64,000 nucleotides of DNA from Collinsella tanakaei. Lineage in GTDB: Bacteria > Actinomycetota > Coriobacteriia > Coriobacteriales > Coriobacteriaceae. Positions within the stretch are counted from its first letter, which is position 1. Each line of letters opens with the position of its first letter. Made by a program: the position numbers and the translations under genes. Positions 36,369 through 46,117 of this stretch are shown here, one piece after another. The stretch spans positions 1 to 64,000 of the forward strand of contig NZ_JAUDCO010000002.1 of assembly GCF_030373545.1 (NCBI RefSeq), given 5' to 3'. Below the pieces are notes generated by a model. It was not told the DNA's origin, made no database searches, and saw nothing but the letters and a program-made list of their open reading frames with translations.

Positions 36369-38876
36369 ATGGCGGATTTGACGATCACCCGCTTTGATGA
36401 CATTGCGGCGCAGCAGCTCGAGGCGATCGATGCGGCGCTCGCCGCCGTGCGCTCGCACGGCGCGCCGATGCGGGCAACCTCGCATGCTACGTGGGCCGAC
36501 GACCGCGGCATGAACGAGCGCATCAAGCGTCTGCGCCATCAGTCCGAGACCACGCAGCCCTATCTCGACATGGAGCGCGCCCTTATCGAGACCGCGACGT
36601 ACCTGCGCCACGAGGGCAGCGTGTCCGTGCCCGAGCTGCGGGGCATGGTGCTGCGCGACTACTTTGCCAACAAGACCATCTCGATCGAGCCGGGTGAGCT
36701 CATCGTCGGCGAGAAGGGGCGCGGGCCCCAGGCGGCGCCCACGTTTCCGGAGCTGTGCTGCCACACGCTGGCGGACATGCACAACATGAACGACCGCGAG
36801 CAGGTGAACTTCCGCGTGACCGACGACGACCTCGCCGCGCAGGCGGGCATCGTCATCCCGTACTGGCGCACCCGCGCGAGCCGCGAGAAGATCATGCGTG
36901 CGCAGACGAGCGCCTGGCACGATGCCTTCGAGGCGGGGATCTTCACCGAGTTCTACGAGCAGCGCGCCGGCGGGCATACGTGCCTGGGATCGGAGCGCGG
37001 CGTTCGTGCCGGCTTCGACGAGATCCGTGCGGACATCCAGGCCGCGATCGACGCGCTCGACTATATGGCCGACGACCACGCGGTCGCCAAATGCGACGAG
37101 CTCCACGGCATGCTGATTGCCCTCGATGCGGTCACGATTCTGGCGGAGCGCTACGCCGAGCTGGCCGAGCACATGGCATCGGAGGAGTCCGATGCCGCGC
37201 GCGCCGCCGAGCTCATCCAGATCGCGGAGAACTGCCGCACGGTGGCACGCGACCGCCCGCGGACCTTCTGGCAGTGGATCCAGCGCTACTGGTTCATCCA
37301 TCTGGCCATCACGAGCGAGACGAATCCGTGGGATGCCTACACGCCGGGCCGCCTGGACCAGCATCTAATCGGATACTACCGCGCCGACGTGGAGGCCGGC
37401 GAGCTCACCCGCGAGCGCGCCCTCGAGCTGCTCGAGTGCCTGTGGGTCAAGTTCAACAACCAGCCCGCGCCGCCCAAAGTGGGCGTCACGCTCAAGGAGT
37501 CCGGCACCTACAGCGACTTCGCCAACATCAACACCGGCGGCATCACGCCCGAGGGTACCGACGGCGTGAACGAGGTTTCCTATCTCATCTTGGACTGCAT
37601 GGACGAGATGATGTTCATCCAGCCCAACTCCAACGTGCAGATCTCGCGCAAGACGCCGCGGCGTTTTTTGCGTCGCGCCTGCGAGGTCGCCCGTGCGGGA
37701 TGGGGGCAGCCGGCGTTCTACAACACCGAGGAGATCGTCGACGAGCTGCTCGCTGCGGGCAAGAGCCTCGCCGATGCGCGTCGCGGCGGGTCGTCGGGCT
37801 GCGTGGAGACGGGCTGCTGGGGCTACGAGGCCTACCCGCTCACCGGTTACTTCAATCTGCCCAAGATCCTTGAGATCACCTTGAACGACGGCGTCGACCC
37901 GCGCACGGGCAAGCTCATCGGCCTGCGAACCGGCGATCCGCGAAGTTTCGCTACCTATGATGAGCTCTTCGATGCCTACGTGCGGCAGATGAACCACTTC
38001 ATCGACATCAAGGTGCGCGGCTCCAACATCAACACGCAGATCTGCGCGCGCGAGAACCCGGTGCCGTTCATGTCGCTCATGACCGAGGACTGCATCGCCC
38101 GCGGCGAGGATTACAACGCCGGTGGCGCGCGCTACAACACCACCTACCTGCAGGGCGTGGGCATCGGCTCCATCACCGATGCGCTGGCGTCCATCAAGTA
38201 CAACGTGTACGACCATGCGCGCTTTACGATGGATGAGCTGCTCGGGGCGCTTGCGCGCAACTTTGCCGGCGATGCCGACGCTCCCATTCGCGTGTTGGCG
38301 AGCCGCCGCACGCCCAAGTACGGCAACGACGATGACTACGCCGACGACATCATGCGCGCGGTGTTCGCATGCTTCCGCGACAGCGTGACCGGGCGACCCA
38401 ACATGCGTCGCGGCGAGTGGCGCATCGACATGCTGCCGACGACGTGCCACATCTACTTCGGAGAGGTCACCGGCGCTTCGCCCTCGGGTCGCTTGGCGGG
38501 CGAGCCGGTGAGCGACGGCATCTCGCCGGAGGCGCATGCCGACGTGAACGGCCCTACGGCCGTCATCAAGTCGTGCGCCAAGATGGACCATGCGTCCACG
38601 GGCGGCACGCTGCTGAATCAGAAGTTCACGCCGTCGTCCATCGCTGGCGATCGCGGGCTGGACAACCTTGCCGACCTCGTGCGATCGTACTTCGACATGG
38701 GTGGCCATCATGTCCAGTTCAACATCGTCGATCGCGAGACGCTCATCGACGCGCAGCGGCATCCCGAGGCGTATCGCGACCTGATCGTGCGCGTTGCGGG
38801 TTTTTCCGAGAAGTGGTGCAATTTGGGTCGTGAGCTGCAAGACGAGATCATCAATCGTACGGTGCAAGGGTTTTAG
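36369..38876 (+). CDS. hypD: Trans-4-hydroxy-L-proline dehydratase (HypD-type glycyl-radical enzyme)
   Basis: An 835-residue glycyl-radical enzyme. The thiyl-radical cysteine is Cys478 in SGCVETGCWG, with Glu480 two residues on as a candidate base. The glycyl loop RVAGFSEKW has its radical glycine at about residue 811. The GCVE-type active site, the adjacent activase and the following proC together indicate hydroxyproline dehydratase, which makes pyrroline-5-carboxylate. Other dehydratase-type members (choline lyase, glycerol dehydratase) are less consistent with proC. The enzyme is oxygen sensitive, fitting an anaerobe. Substrate assignment relies mainly on context. Confidence 0.82.
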   Translation: MADLTITRFDDIAAQQLEAIDAALAAVRSHGAPMRATSHATWADDRGMNERIKRLRHQSETTQPYLDMERALIETATYLRHEGSVSVPELRGMVLRDYFANKTISIEPGELIVGEKGRGPQAAPTFPELCCHTLADMHNMNDREQVNFRVTDDDLAAQAGIVIPYWRTRASREKIMRAQTSAWHDAFEAGIFTEFYEQRAGGHTCLGSERGVRAGFDEIRADIQAAIDALDYMADDHAVAKCDELHGMLIALDAVTILAERYAELAEHMASEESDAARAAELIQIAENCRTVARDRPRTFWQWIQRYWFIHLAITSETNPWDAYTPGRLDQHLIGYYRADVEAGELTRERALELLECLWVKFNNQPAPPKVGVTLKESGTYSDFANINTGGITPEGTDGVNEVSYLILDCMDEMMFIQPNSNVQISRKTPRRFLRRACEVARAGWGQPAFYNTEEIVDELLAAGKSLADARRGGSSGCVETGCWGYEAYPLTGYFNLPKILEITLNDGVDPRTGKLIGLRTGDPRSFATYDELFDAYVRQMNHFIDIKVRGSNINTQICARENPVPFMSLMTEDCIARGEDYNAGGARYNTTYLQGVGIGSITDALASIKYNVYDHARFTMDELLGALARNFAGDADAPIRVLASRRTPKYGNDDDYADDIMRAVFACFRDSVTGRPNMRRGEWRIDMLPTTCHIYFGEVTGASPSGRLAGEPVSDGISPEAHADVNGPTAVIKSCAKMDHASTGGTLLNQKFTPSSIAGDRGLDNLADLVRSYFDMGGHHVQFNIVDRETLIDAQRHPEAYRDLIVRVAGFSEKWCNLGRELQDEIINRTVQGF

Positions 38877-38907
38877 CGACAAGATTGGACCTGGTGCCAT
38901 CTTGTCG
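38877..38907 (+). promoter_or_regulatory. 9-bp hairpin in the hypD-proC intercistronic gap
   Basis: CGACAAGAT, a 13-base loop, then ATCTTGTCG, starting immediately after the hypD stop and ending 14 bases before proC. There is no U-run. It may mark an mRNA processing or stability site between the two genes. Confidence 0.45.
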
Positions 38908-38921
38908 GAGAGGAGATCGAT

Positions 38922-39722
38922 ATGGCTAAGGAATTCGCGCTGATCGGATGCGGGAACATGGGGACCGCGATCGCCAAGGGCATCGTCGCCGCGGGGCTCA
39001 TAGCGCCTTTCGACATCGTCGTGTCCGACGTGAATGAGGCCTCGCAGCAGCGGCTTGCTGCAGAGCTCGGTTGCTCGGGCACCTGCGACAACGTTGATGC
39101 GGTGCGCGACGCGCACATCGTGCTCATCGCGGTCAAGCCGCAGTATCTGGACAGTGTGGTGCGCGGGTTTGCGGACGCCGTCGCTCCGGATGCCCTCGTG
39201 GTGTCGATCGCCGCCGGCGTGACGCTCGAGCGCCTGGAGGGGCTGCTCGGCAAGACGCGCAAGATCGTGCGCGTGATGCCCAACCTGCCGGCGATGGTGC
39301 TTGCCGGAATGAGTTCGCTTACGCCGAACGCGAACGTGGCCGCTGACGAGATCGCACACGTCAGAGAGCTGTTCGAGAGCTTCGGCCGCGCCGAGATCGT
39401 GCCCGAGCATCTGATTGACGCCGTGATCGCGGCGTCGGGCAGCTCGCCGGCGTACGTGTGCGTGTTCATCGAGGCGCTCGCCGATGCAGCGGTGGCCGAG
39501 GGCATGCCGCGCGCCCAGGCCTATACCTTCGCCGAGCAGGCCGTACTTGGCACCGCAAAGTACCTGCTCGAGACCGGTACGCATCCGGCGGTGCTCAAGG
39601 ACATGGTGTCGTCGCCGGCGGGTACGACCATCGAGGCGGTTGCCGCGCTCGAGGCCGGCGGGATGCGGGCGGCCGTGATCGACGCCGCGCGCGCTGCCGC
39701 TGCGCGCAACCGTGCCATGTAG
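38922..39722 (+). CDS. proC: Pyrroline-5-carboxylate reductase
   Basis: A 266-residue NAD(P)H-dependent reductase making proline. The Rossmann motif is LIGCGNMGTAIAKG, then VKPQ, VRVMPNLP and the signature GSSPAYVCVFIEALADAAV. The stretch VSSPAGTTIEA is the proline-site loop. As the third gene of the hydroxyproline operon it likely reduces the HypD product to proline. A strong terminator follows. Confidence 0.95.
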   Translation: MAKEFALIGCGNMGTAIAKGIVAAGLIAPFDIVVSDVNEASQQRLAAELGCSGTCDNVDAVRDAHIVLIAVKPQYLDSVVRGFADAVAPDALVVSIAAGVTLERLEGLLGKTRKIVRVMPNLPAMVLAGMSSLTPNANVAADEIAHVRELFESFGRAEIVPEHLIDAVIAASGSSPAYVCVFIEALADAAVAEGMPRAQAYTFAEQAVLGTAKYLLETGTHPAVLKDMVSSPAGTTIEAVAALEAGGMRAAVIDAARAAAARNRAM

Positions 39723-39749
39723 CAGGCCGCAACGATTCGGCGCGTCTAA

Positions 39750-39789
39750 GCGCTCGGCCGGTCACGGGGCGAGCGGCCGAGCGCTTTTT
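39750..39789 (+). terminator. Intrinsic terminator of the hydroxyproline operon
   Basis: An 11-bp perfect stem (GCGCTCGGCCG with CGGCCGAGCGC) followed by TTTTT. It lies 27 bases after the proC stop. Confidence 0.92.
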
Positions 39790-39961
39790 CAGCCATTGCC
39801 CTCTGCAGGCAAGGCATCCGGATTCCCCTTGCACGCGCCTCTGACTGAACGGAGTGGGAGGGGTGCAGCTGCGATGTATAAACGGACGCCATACTACCAG
39901 TTCGGGGAAATCCCGATGGATAAAAACGAACCGAACCGGGTTCGCCAAGTTGTCCGGATGT

Positions 39962-40094
39962 TCTGGGGCGCGGTTTTTCGGTGCCCAACGCCGGCACGGG
40001 TGATACCTCCCAACAAAAGCCCAGTTCGTTCCTGCGGTTTTGCCGAGCAGTGCCGTCCGTACTGGCGAGGGGCACCGAAAAACCGCGCCCCAGA
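39962..40094. repeat. Perfect 25-bp inverted repeat with 83-nt loop
   Basis: Arms 39962-39986 (TCTGGGGCGCGGTTTTTCGG plus TGCCC) and 40070-40094 are exact complements. The loop has a further CCGGCACGG/CCGTACTGG pairing. It lies between the proC terminator and the DUF1015 stop in a convergent gap; the rest of the 422-bp gap has no gene. Confidence 0.82.
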
Positions 40095-40144
40095 GCTATA
40101 CATGGTTTCTGCGCCCCAGCCAAGCATGGGGCGATCTCAAATCG

Positions 40145-41401
40145 CTACTTCGCGATGCGGTGGATGAACAGGCCGCTGCGCAGTTTGGGCTCGAACCAAG
40201 TGGACTTGGGCGGCATGAGCATATCGGCGTCTGCCACGGACAGCAGCTGGTCGATGGATGTCGCATGCATGGAGAATGCCACGCCTTCCGTGCCCGCCCG
40301 TCGCTCGAGCTCGTCGGTTCCGCGGATGCCGCCCACGAAGCTGATGCGCGGGTCGGTGCGCACGTCGCCGATACCCATGATCGGAGCGAGTACACGCTCC
40401 TGCAGAACCGACACGTCGAGGGCAGACACGGGATCCGCCGAGGCGACCTCGGCGGCAAGCGCTTCACTGAAGGCGAGGCGCCACCAGCGGCCGTCGGTAA
40501 ACATGCCGACCACACCTGCCGTCTCGGGCTTTACGGCGGCATCCGCCTCGATGACGTCGAAGCCTGCCGCGCGCACGCGATTCAGCAGCTCGTCGACGGA
40601 AAGCCCCGAGCGATCGGCGACCACGCGGTTGTACGGCAGGATCGCGAGCTGGCTTGCGGGGAACAGCACCGACAGGAAGAAGTTGAACGGCTCCTTGCCG
40701 GTGAGCGTCCCGTCCTTGCGCGCCTGGTCGCGCATGGCTTGGGCGACCTTCACCGCCGAGGCGGTGCGATGGTGCCCGTCGGCGATATAGGCGCAGGGCA
40801 CATGGGCGAACATGGCATGAATCGCCTCGACGGCATCTTCGCGCACGACTTCCCACACCGTCTGTTCCACGCCCTCGTCGTCGGTAAAGCGATAGATCGG
40901 CGTGGATTCCTTTGCCGCGTTGATGATGATGTCCAGCACGGGCTGGTCGCGATAGGTCAAAAAGATGGGGCCAGTCTGACAGCCCAGCGCGCGCATGTGC
41001 TCGATGCGGTCGCGCTCCTTGTCCTCACGCGTGAGCTCGTGGCGCTTGATGGTCCCGTCCTCATACTCATCGATTGCGCAGACGCCCACCAGGCCCGTTT
41101 GCGTGTGCGCGCCGCAGCGCAGCTCGTAGATGTAGTAGGCGCGGTTAGCATCGGCGATGTAGGTTCCATCGTCCAGGCGCTCGTGCAGCAGCTCGGCGGC
41201 GCGAGCGTAGACCTCCGGTGCGTACATATCCTGATCGGGCGCGAACTGCGTCTCCGGACGATCGATATTCAGAAACGACAGCGGCCGCCCCTGCACGTAC
41301 GCAACAGCCTCTGCGCGGTCGAAGACGTCGTAGGGCAGCGCCGCGACCTCGGCGGCATGTGCGGGAACGGGGCGAATGCAGGGGAAGGGAAGCACGCGCA
41401 T
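40145..41401 (-). CDS. DUF1015 family protein
   Basis: A 418-residue protein matching DUF1015: the N-terminal RVLPFPCIRP and VAALPYDVF, then FLNIDRPE, and the conserved YIADGHHRTASA. No enzymatic role is firmly established for the family; in anaerobes it often lies near serine biosynthesis genes, as here (serA and serC about 3 kb away). The start at 41401 follows AAAGG. It is divergent from the AEC transporter. Confidence 0.9.
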   Translation of the reverse strand: MRVLPFPCIRPVPAHAAEVAALPYDVFDRAEAVAYVQGRPLSFLNIDRPETQFAPDQDMYAPEVYARAAELLHERLDDGTYIADANRAYYIYELRCGAHTQTGLVGVCAIDEYEDGTIKRHELTREDKERDRIEHMRALGCQTGPIFLTYRDQPVLDIIINAAKESTPIYRFTDDEGVEQTVWEVVREDAVEAIHAMFAHVPCAYIADGHHRTASAVKVAQAMRDQARKDGTLTGKEPFNFFLSVLFPASQLAILPYNRVVADRSGLSVDELLNRVRAAGFDVIEADAAVKPETAGVVGMFTDGRWWRLAFSEALAAEVASADPVSALDVSVLQERVLAPIMGIGDVRTDPRISFVGGIRGTDELERRAGTEGVAFSMHATSIDQLLSVADADMLMPPKSTWFEPKLRSGLFIHRIAK

Positions 41402-41511
41402 ATCGGTGCCTTTCTGGCCGAATCGGGTTTGCTGTCTCGTCATGATACCGCAGCGGGCGGGTGTATCCTGAAGACCTTACGCATTGGAAACGTCGGGAGA
41501 TAGTGCTTCAT

Positions 41512-42438
41512 ATGGGATTTATCGACACCGCTTTGACGATGGTGACGCTCGCCATCCCCATCATCATCGGCTATGCCGCCCACAAGCTCGGCTTCATGGG
41601 GGGCGAGTTCGACAGCGCGCTGTCCAAGCTCGTGATCAACATCACGCTTCCGTGCATGATCTTGGTGTCCGTGTGCGACCGGGAGCTGCCTGCTGCCGAA
41701 GTGCTGCTCCAATTGCTGGGACTATCGGCAGTCGGCTACGTCATTGCGGTGGTCTCCGCCCTCGTCGTGCCGCGCCTCATGTGCGCTCCCGAAAGCGGCG
41801 CCTACAGCTTCGTCATCGCGTTCGGCAACGTCGGGTTCATCGGGTTTCCCGTGCTCGGAGCGGTGCTGGGGCCCGATGCGGTGCTCTATGCCGCCATCGC
41901 CAACATCCCGTGGTACATCCTTTCCAGCAGCGCCGGCGTCCTCATGATCTCGGGCATCCCCGAAGGTGGCGCCGCGAAGGCTGCACGCGAGAGCGCGAAG
42001 CGCCTGCTGTCGCCCATGCTCGGTGCCAGCGTGGTCGTGCTCGCGATGGCGCTTGCCGGCGTCAACGACCTGGGCGTGCTGGGCGACGGCCTGTCCAACT
42101 GCGGCGCGTTCACCACCCCGGCTGCCCTGCTCATCTGTGGCTCGTCGCTGGCGAACTATTCCGCCCGCGAGATGGTGACCAACTGGCGCGCCTATGTCGC
42201 CTGCGCCATGCGTCTGGTCGGCGTGCCGCTTTTGCTGCTCTGCGCGTTTCGCGGTATCGCCCCCACGCAGCTCACGTTGGCGGTTATCGTGCTCGGCCAA
42301 GCCATGCCCGTCGCCACGAACGGCATCCTGTACTGCCTCATGTACGGCGTGGACGCCAAGCCGGTGATGCAGGGCATGTTCCTGTCGGTCTTCGCCTCGA
42401 TCGTCACGATTCCGCTTATGGCGCTGCTGGTCGCCTAG
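41512..42438 (+). CDS. AEC (auxin efflux carrier) family transporter
   Basis: A 308-residue protein with about ten membrane segments. The repeated half is marked by ITLPCMILVSV, FVIAFGNVGFIGFPV and a second-half QAMPVATNGILY with the broken helix. AEC members export or import organic acids such as malate; the substrate is not apparent. The start at 41512 has a moderate GGGAGA site. It is convergent with the M20 peptidase. Confidence 0.9.
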   Translation: MGFIDTALTMVTLAIPIIIGYAAHKLGFMGGEFDSALSKLVINITLPCMILVSVCDRELPAAEVLLQLLGLSAVGYVIAVVSALVVPRLMCAPESGAYSFVIAFGNVGFIGFPVLGAVLGPDAVLYAAIANIPWYILSSSAGVLMISGIPEGGAAKAARESAKRLLSPMLGASVVVLAMALAGVNDLGVLGDGLSNCGAFTTPAALLICGSSLANYSAREMVTNWRAYVACAMRLVGVPLLLLCAFRGIAPTQLTLAVIVLGQAMPVATNGILYCLMYGVDAKPVMQGMFLSVFASIVTIPLMALLVA

Positions 42439-42465
42439 GACACAGCGCCCGCTTGGCAGCTCGTA

Positions 42466-43659
42466 TCAGTCCGTCTGCCAAAGCGTTTTGCGCATGAGGG
42501 CCCGAAGCACCGCCTCCACGCGCACCACGTCGGCTTTCGGCACGTACTCGTTGGGCTTGTGGGCGAGCGCGAGCGATCCGGGCCCGTAGGACAGGCAGGT
42601 GCGGTTGGCGCACATGCCGGCGATGACGGCGGTATCGGTATAGCCGGTGAAAAACCCTATGTCGGCAGGTTGTCCGGTTGCAGCTCGGACGGCGTCGGAC
42701 AGCGTGGCGAGCAGCGGGGAGGCGGGATCGCGCTCGATGGCGGGGCGGTCGCCGGTGATCCGGAAACTGCCGTGCGCGCCCGGCACGGCGGCTTCTGCCG
42801 CGTCGATTGCATCGGTGACGATGCGGCGGGCGGCCTGCGTATCCGTCGGCGGCACGAGGCGCATGTCGATCCACGCCGTGCACGCATCCGGTACCACATA
42901 GGGCTGATAGCCGCCGGTGATCTGCCCGAATGTGACCGTAGCGGGGCCGAGCTCGTCGTGTGCGGGAAGGGCTGCGAACGCCCGGCGTATCTCCGAGATG
43001 GCCTCGGCCATGGCGGCGACGGCGTCGGCGCCTTCCCACGGTTGGCTGGCGTGGGCGGTGACGCCGGTCATCGTCAGCTCGAACCAGGTGCGGCCCTTGT
43101 GCGCCACCTGGATCTGCCCATCGGTCGGCTCGGTGTCGAGCACCCATTCGCTCGACCCCACCCATCCCGCTTCGATGGCCGCCTCGGCGCCCCGCATCTG
43201 GTCTTCCTCGTCAACCGTGCAGATCAGCGAGAATCCGCGGCGGGGGAGCGAACCTTGCGCCTCGATGTCGTCGAAAAGGCCGAACAGCGCCGAGAGCGCG
43301 CAGGCAAGGCCGCTTTTCATGTCGCAGGCGCCGCGGCCATAGAGTCGGTCGTCGCGTACGACGGCGTCAAACGGCGGGGTTGCGGGCGACCATCCATCGC
43401 CCGTCACGACCGTATCCATATGGCAGATGTAGACAAGGCGCGGCTCGGCGCCCGTTCCCGGAACCGTCACCATGAGGTTGCTCCTGCCGGGCAGCACTTC
43501 GAGCCGCTCAAGGGAGACGTGACGCCTGACGGCATCCGGCAGCTTGGCCACGCGCGCCTCGACCATCGACGCGATCGCGCATCCGATCGCGCCCTCATAT
43601 GCTCCCGGATCGGTGCTGTCGATACGCACCAGCTCCTGTGCCACGCTCCACGCGTCCAC
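42466..43659 (-). CDS. M20 family metallopeptidase (ArgE/DapE/ACY1 type)
   Basis: A 397-residue zinc amidohydrolase. Metal ligands lie in ICHMDTV, GRGACDMKSG and TVDEEDQMRGA, and the last in NEYVP near the C-terminus. The lid-domain segment GVTAHASQPWEGADAV is typical. Substrate (acetylated amino acid, succinyl-diaminopimelate or dipeptide) is not determined. The GTG at 43659 is chosen because AGGAGG lies six bases upstream; an ATG at 43674 lies within that ribosome site. It is downstream of serA but separated by a terminator. Confidence 0.9.
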   Translation of the reverse strand: MDAWSVAQELVRIDSTDPGAYEGAIGCAIASMVEARVAKLPDAVRRHVSLERLEVLPGRSNLMVTVPGTGAEPRLVYICHMDTVVTGDGWSPATPPFDAVVRDDRLYGRGACDMKSGLACALSALFGLFDDIEAQGSLPRRGFSLICTVDEEDQMRGAEAAIEAGWVGSSEWVLDTEPTDGQIQVAHKGRTWFELTMTGVTAHASQPWEGADAVAAMAEAISEIRRAFAALPAHDELGPATVTFGQITGGYQPYVVPDACTAWIDMRLVPPTDTQAARRIVTDAIDAAEAAVPGAHGSFRITGDRPAIERDPASPLLATLSDAVRAATGQPADIGFFTGYTDTAVIAGMCANRTCLSYGPGSLALAHKPNEYVPKADVVRVEAVLRALMRKTLWQTD

Positions 43660-43689
43660 GCCAACCTCCTGCATGCTCGATGACGGATA

Positions 43690-43720
43690 GGGCCCTGTCC
43701 CACATTGTAGGACAGGGCCC
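43690..43720 (-). terminator. Hairpin after the serC-serA operon
   Basis: An 11-bp perfect stem (GGGCCCTGTCC with GGACAGGGCCC) and nine-base loop, 31 bases after the serA stop. No T-run on the coding strand, so it may be a factor-assisted terminator. Confidence 0.7.
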
Positions 43721-43751
43721 CGTACGCGATGCGACGTATGCGGCGACGCGA

Positions 43752-44915
43752 CTACTTGATCACGCGCACGCGGTAGACGGCGGGAATGCGCTTCAAGGCC
43801 TCGATGGTGGAGCTGTCGAGGTGCTCGTCGGTATCGAACATCGTGTAGGCGTTCTCGCCGGCGCTCTCGTTGACCATGCGCTGGACGTTGGCGTTGTCGT
43901 CGGCGAGGATGCGGGTGATCTGGCCGATCATGTTGGGCACGTTGGCGTGCAGGCAGGCGATGCGGGATGCGGCGCGCGCCTTGCCCATGGAGCAGGCGGG
44001 GTAGTTCACGGAGTGCGCGATGTTGCCGTTTTCCAGGTAGTCCTTGAGCTCGGAGATGGCCATGTCGGCGCAATTGGCCTCTGCCTCGCCGGTGCCCGCG
44101 CCGGAGTGCGTGGTGATGAACGTGTTGGGCATGAGGACGGTCTTGGGCGTGGCGAAGTCGGTGGCGAACCAGGAGAGGCGTCCGCTGTGCAGGGCGGTGT
44201 CGACCGCGTCCTCGTCCACGATGGTCTCGCGCGCGAAGTTCACGAGCACGGCTCCGGGTGCGAGCAGGTCGAGCTGCTCGGTGGAGATCATGTTGACGGT
44301 GTCGGCCTTGGAGGGGACGTGCAGCGTGAGGTAGTCGCAGTTGCGGCAGAGGTCCTCGAGGGTGCCCACGCGCTGCACCTCCTGGGACAGGGCCCACGCG
44401 TGCTCGACTGAGATGAACGGATCGTAGCCGTAGACATCCATCCCCAGGTGGACGCAGGCGTTGGCGACCTTGGATCCCACGTTGCCGAGGCCGATCACGC
44501 CGACGCGCTTGCCCTTGAGCTCGTGGCCGACGAAGGCCTTCTTGGCCTTCTCGGCGTTTACGAGGATGTCGGGGTCGTCCGCGTTGGCCCGCACCCACTC
44601 CATGGACTGCACGATACCGCGGCTGGACATGATCATCATGGCGATGACGATCTCCTTGACGGCGTTGGCGTTGGCGCCGGGGGAGTTGAACACGACGACG
44701 CCGCGCTTCGCGTACTCCTCGATGGGGATGTTGTTCACGCCGGCACCGCAGCGCGCGATGGCGCGGATGGAGTCGGGCAGCTCGTAGCCGTGCAGGTCGG
44801 TGGAGCGCATGAGGATGGCATCCGCGTCGGCCGTCTCCTCCACGAACTCGTAGCCGTCGCCGAACTCGACGTCGCCGTCTTTGGTGATGTCATCGATAGT
44901 CTTGATATAGCGCAT
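43752..44915 (-). CDS. serA: D-3-phosphoglycerate dehydrogenase
   Basis: A 387-residue enzyme of serine synthesis. The NAD motif is GVIGLGNVGSKVA (about residues 145-157), the catalytic Arg lies in NFARE, and the catalytic His in ITTHSGAGT. A C-terminal ACT-type domain (PNMIGQITRILADDNANVQ) probably binds serine for feedback. It is the short form lacking the extra intervening domain. The start at 44915 follows AAGGAG, and serC lies 92 bp upstream on the same strand. Transcribed with serC. Confidence 0.93.
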   Translation of the reverse strand: MRYIKTIDDITKDGDVEFGDGYEFVEETADADAILMRSTDLHGYELPDSIRAIARCGAGVNNIPIEEYAKRGVVVFNSPGANANAVKEIVIAMMIMSSRGIVQSMEWVRANADDPDILVNAEKAKKAFVGHELKGKRVGVIGLGNVGSKVANACVHLGMDVYGYDPFISVEHAWALSQEVQRVGTLEDLCRNCDYLTLHVPSKADTVNMISTEQLDLLAPGAVLVNFARETIVDEDAVDTALHSGRLSWFATDFATPKTVLMPNTFITTHSGAGTGEAEANCADMAISELKDYLENGNIAHSVNYPACSMGKARAASRIACLHANVPNMIGQITRILADDNANVQRMVNESAGENAYTMFDTDEHLDSSTIEALKRIPAVYRVRVIK

Positions 44916-45007
44916 GGGATAAGCTCCTTCGTTCTTCATCGCGATACGGACCTGACAAAGCGGCACGCCCCCTTTGCCAGATGCGGCGTGGGGCCCGCGG
45001 ATGCGGG

Positions 45008-46117
45008 CTAGCGCGATCGTGTCGACGGGGCGTGCTGCGCTTCGAAATCACGCATGTAGTCGATAAGCGCCTCGACAGATTCCATGGTGACGGCATTGTA
45101 GATGCTTGCGCGCATGCCGCCGACCAGGCGGTGGCCGCCGATGCCCTCGATGCCGCGGGCGCGGGCGCCGGCGACGAAGGCGGCGTCGAGCTCGGGCGTC
45201 GGCGTGCGGAACGTGACGTTGGCGATCGAGCGGGAACCGGGGCGCGCGGTGCCGCAGAACACCTCGCTTTCGTCGAGCACGCGGTAGAGCGCATCGGCTT
45301 TGGCGCGGTTGCGCTGCTCCATGGCGGCGAGGCCACCGGTCTGCTCGACCCAGGAGAACACCTTGCCGCAGGCATAGATACCAAACGTGTTGGGCGTGTT
45401 GAGCATGGACCCCTTTGCCGCCTGCGTGCGGTAGTCAAGATAGGAGGGGCAGATGGAGAGCGCCGGGTCCTCCAGCAGGTCGCGCCGGACGATCACAACG
45501 GTCACGCCCGCGGGGCCCGCGTTTTTCTGCGCGCCGGCGTAGATCAGGCCGTAGCGTTCAACTTCGAGCGGGAAGGACAGAAAGCAGCTCGAGACGTCTG
45601 CTGCAAGCGGGATGTCGCCGGTGTCGGGCAGCTCATGGTACATCGTGCCGAAGATCGTGTTGTTCTGGCAGATATGGACGTAATCGAAGCGCTCCTCGCG
45701 GCAGCGCGCCTTGACGGGCGCGAGGTCGGGGATGCGGTCGAAGCCGGTGTCTTCGCTGCTCGCCAACAAAACGGCGTCGCCGTACTTGGCCGCTTCCTGC
45801 CAGGCCTTTTTCGCGAAGTGTCCGGATACGACGTAACCGGCGCGCCCCGTGTGCATAAGGTTCAGCGGAATCGCGGCGAACTCAAGCGTGGCGCCGCCCT
45901 GCAAAAACAGAACCGCGTAGGTGTCGGGAACGTTCAGCACGCGGCGCAGGCATGCCTCGGCCTCGTCAAAGATCTGCTGATAGGCGGCAGATCGATGGCT
46001 CATCTCCAGAACCGACATGCCGCATCCGCGGTAGTCGGGCAGCTCTGCGGCGATCTCGGACAGAACGCTTGCGGGCAGCGCAGCGGGTCCGGCGGAGAAG
46101 TTATGCACGCGCGCCAT
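45008..46117 (-). CDS. serC: Phosphoserine aminotransferase
   Basis: A 369-residue PLP enzyme. NFSAGPAALP at the start, LFLQGGATLEF, and YAGAQKNAGPAGV with the PLP lysine mark SerC. It transaminates 3-phosphohydroxypyruvate made by SerA with glutamate. It precedes serA in one operon. No serB phosphatase was seen nearby. Length matches the family. Confidence 0.95.
   Translation of the reverse strand: MARVHNFSAGPAALPASVLSEIAAELPDYRGCGMSVLEMSHRSAAYQQIFDEAEACLRRVLNVPDTYAVLFLQGGATLEFAAIPLNLMHTGRAGYVVSGHFAKKAWQEAAKYGDAVLLASSEDTGFDRIPDLAPVKARCREERFDYVHICQNNTIFGTMYHELPDTGDIPLAADVSSCFLSFPLEVERYGLIYAGAQKNAGPAGVTVVIVRRDLLEDPALSICPSYLDYRTQAAKGSMLNTPNTFGIYACGKVFSWVEQTGGLAAMEQRNRAKADALYRVLDESEVFCGTARPGSRSIANVTFRTPTPELDAAFVAGARARGIEGIGGHRLVGGMRASIYNAVTMESVEALIDYMRDFEAQHAPSTRSR

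Noticed and set aside
43660-43674. ATG at 43674 as the start of the M20 peptidase
   Set aside because: The bases right after this ATG (CAGGAGG) form an ideal ribosome site for the GTG at 43659, and nothing suitable precedes the ATG.
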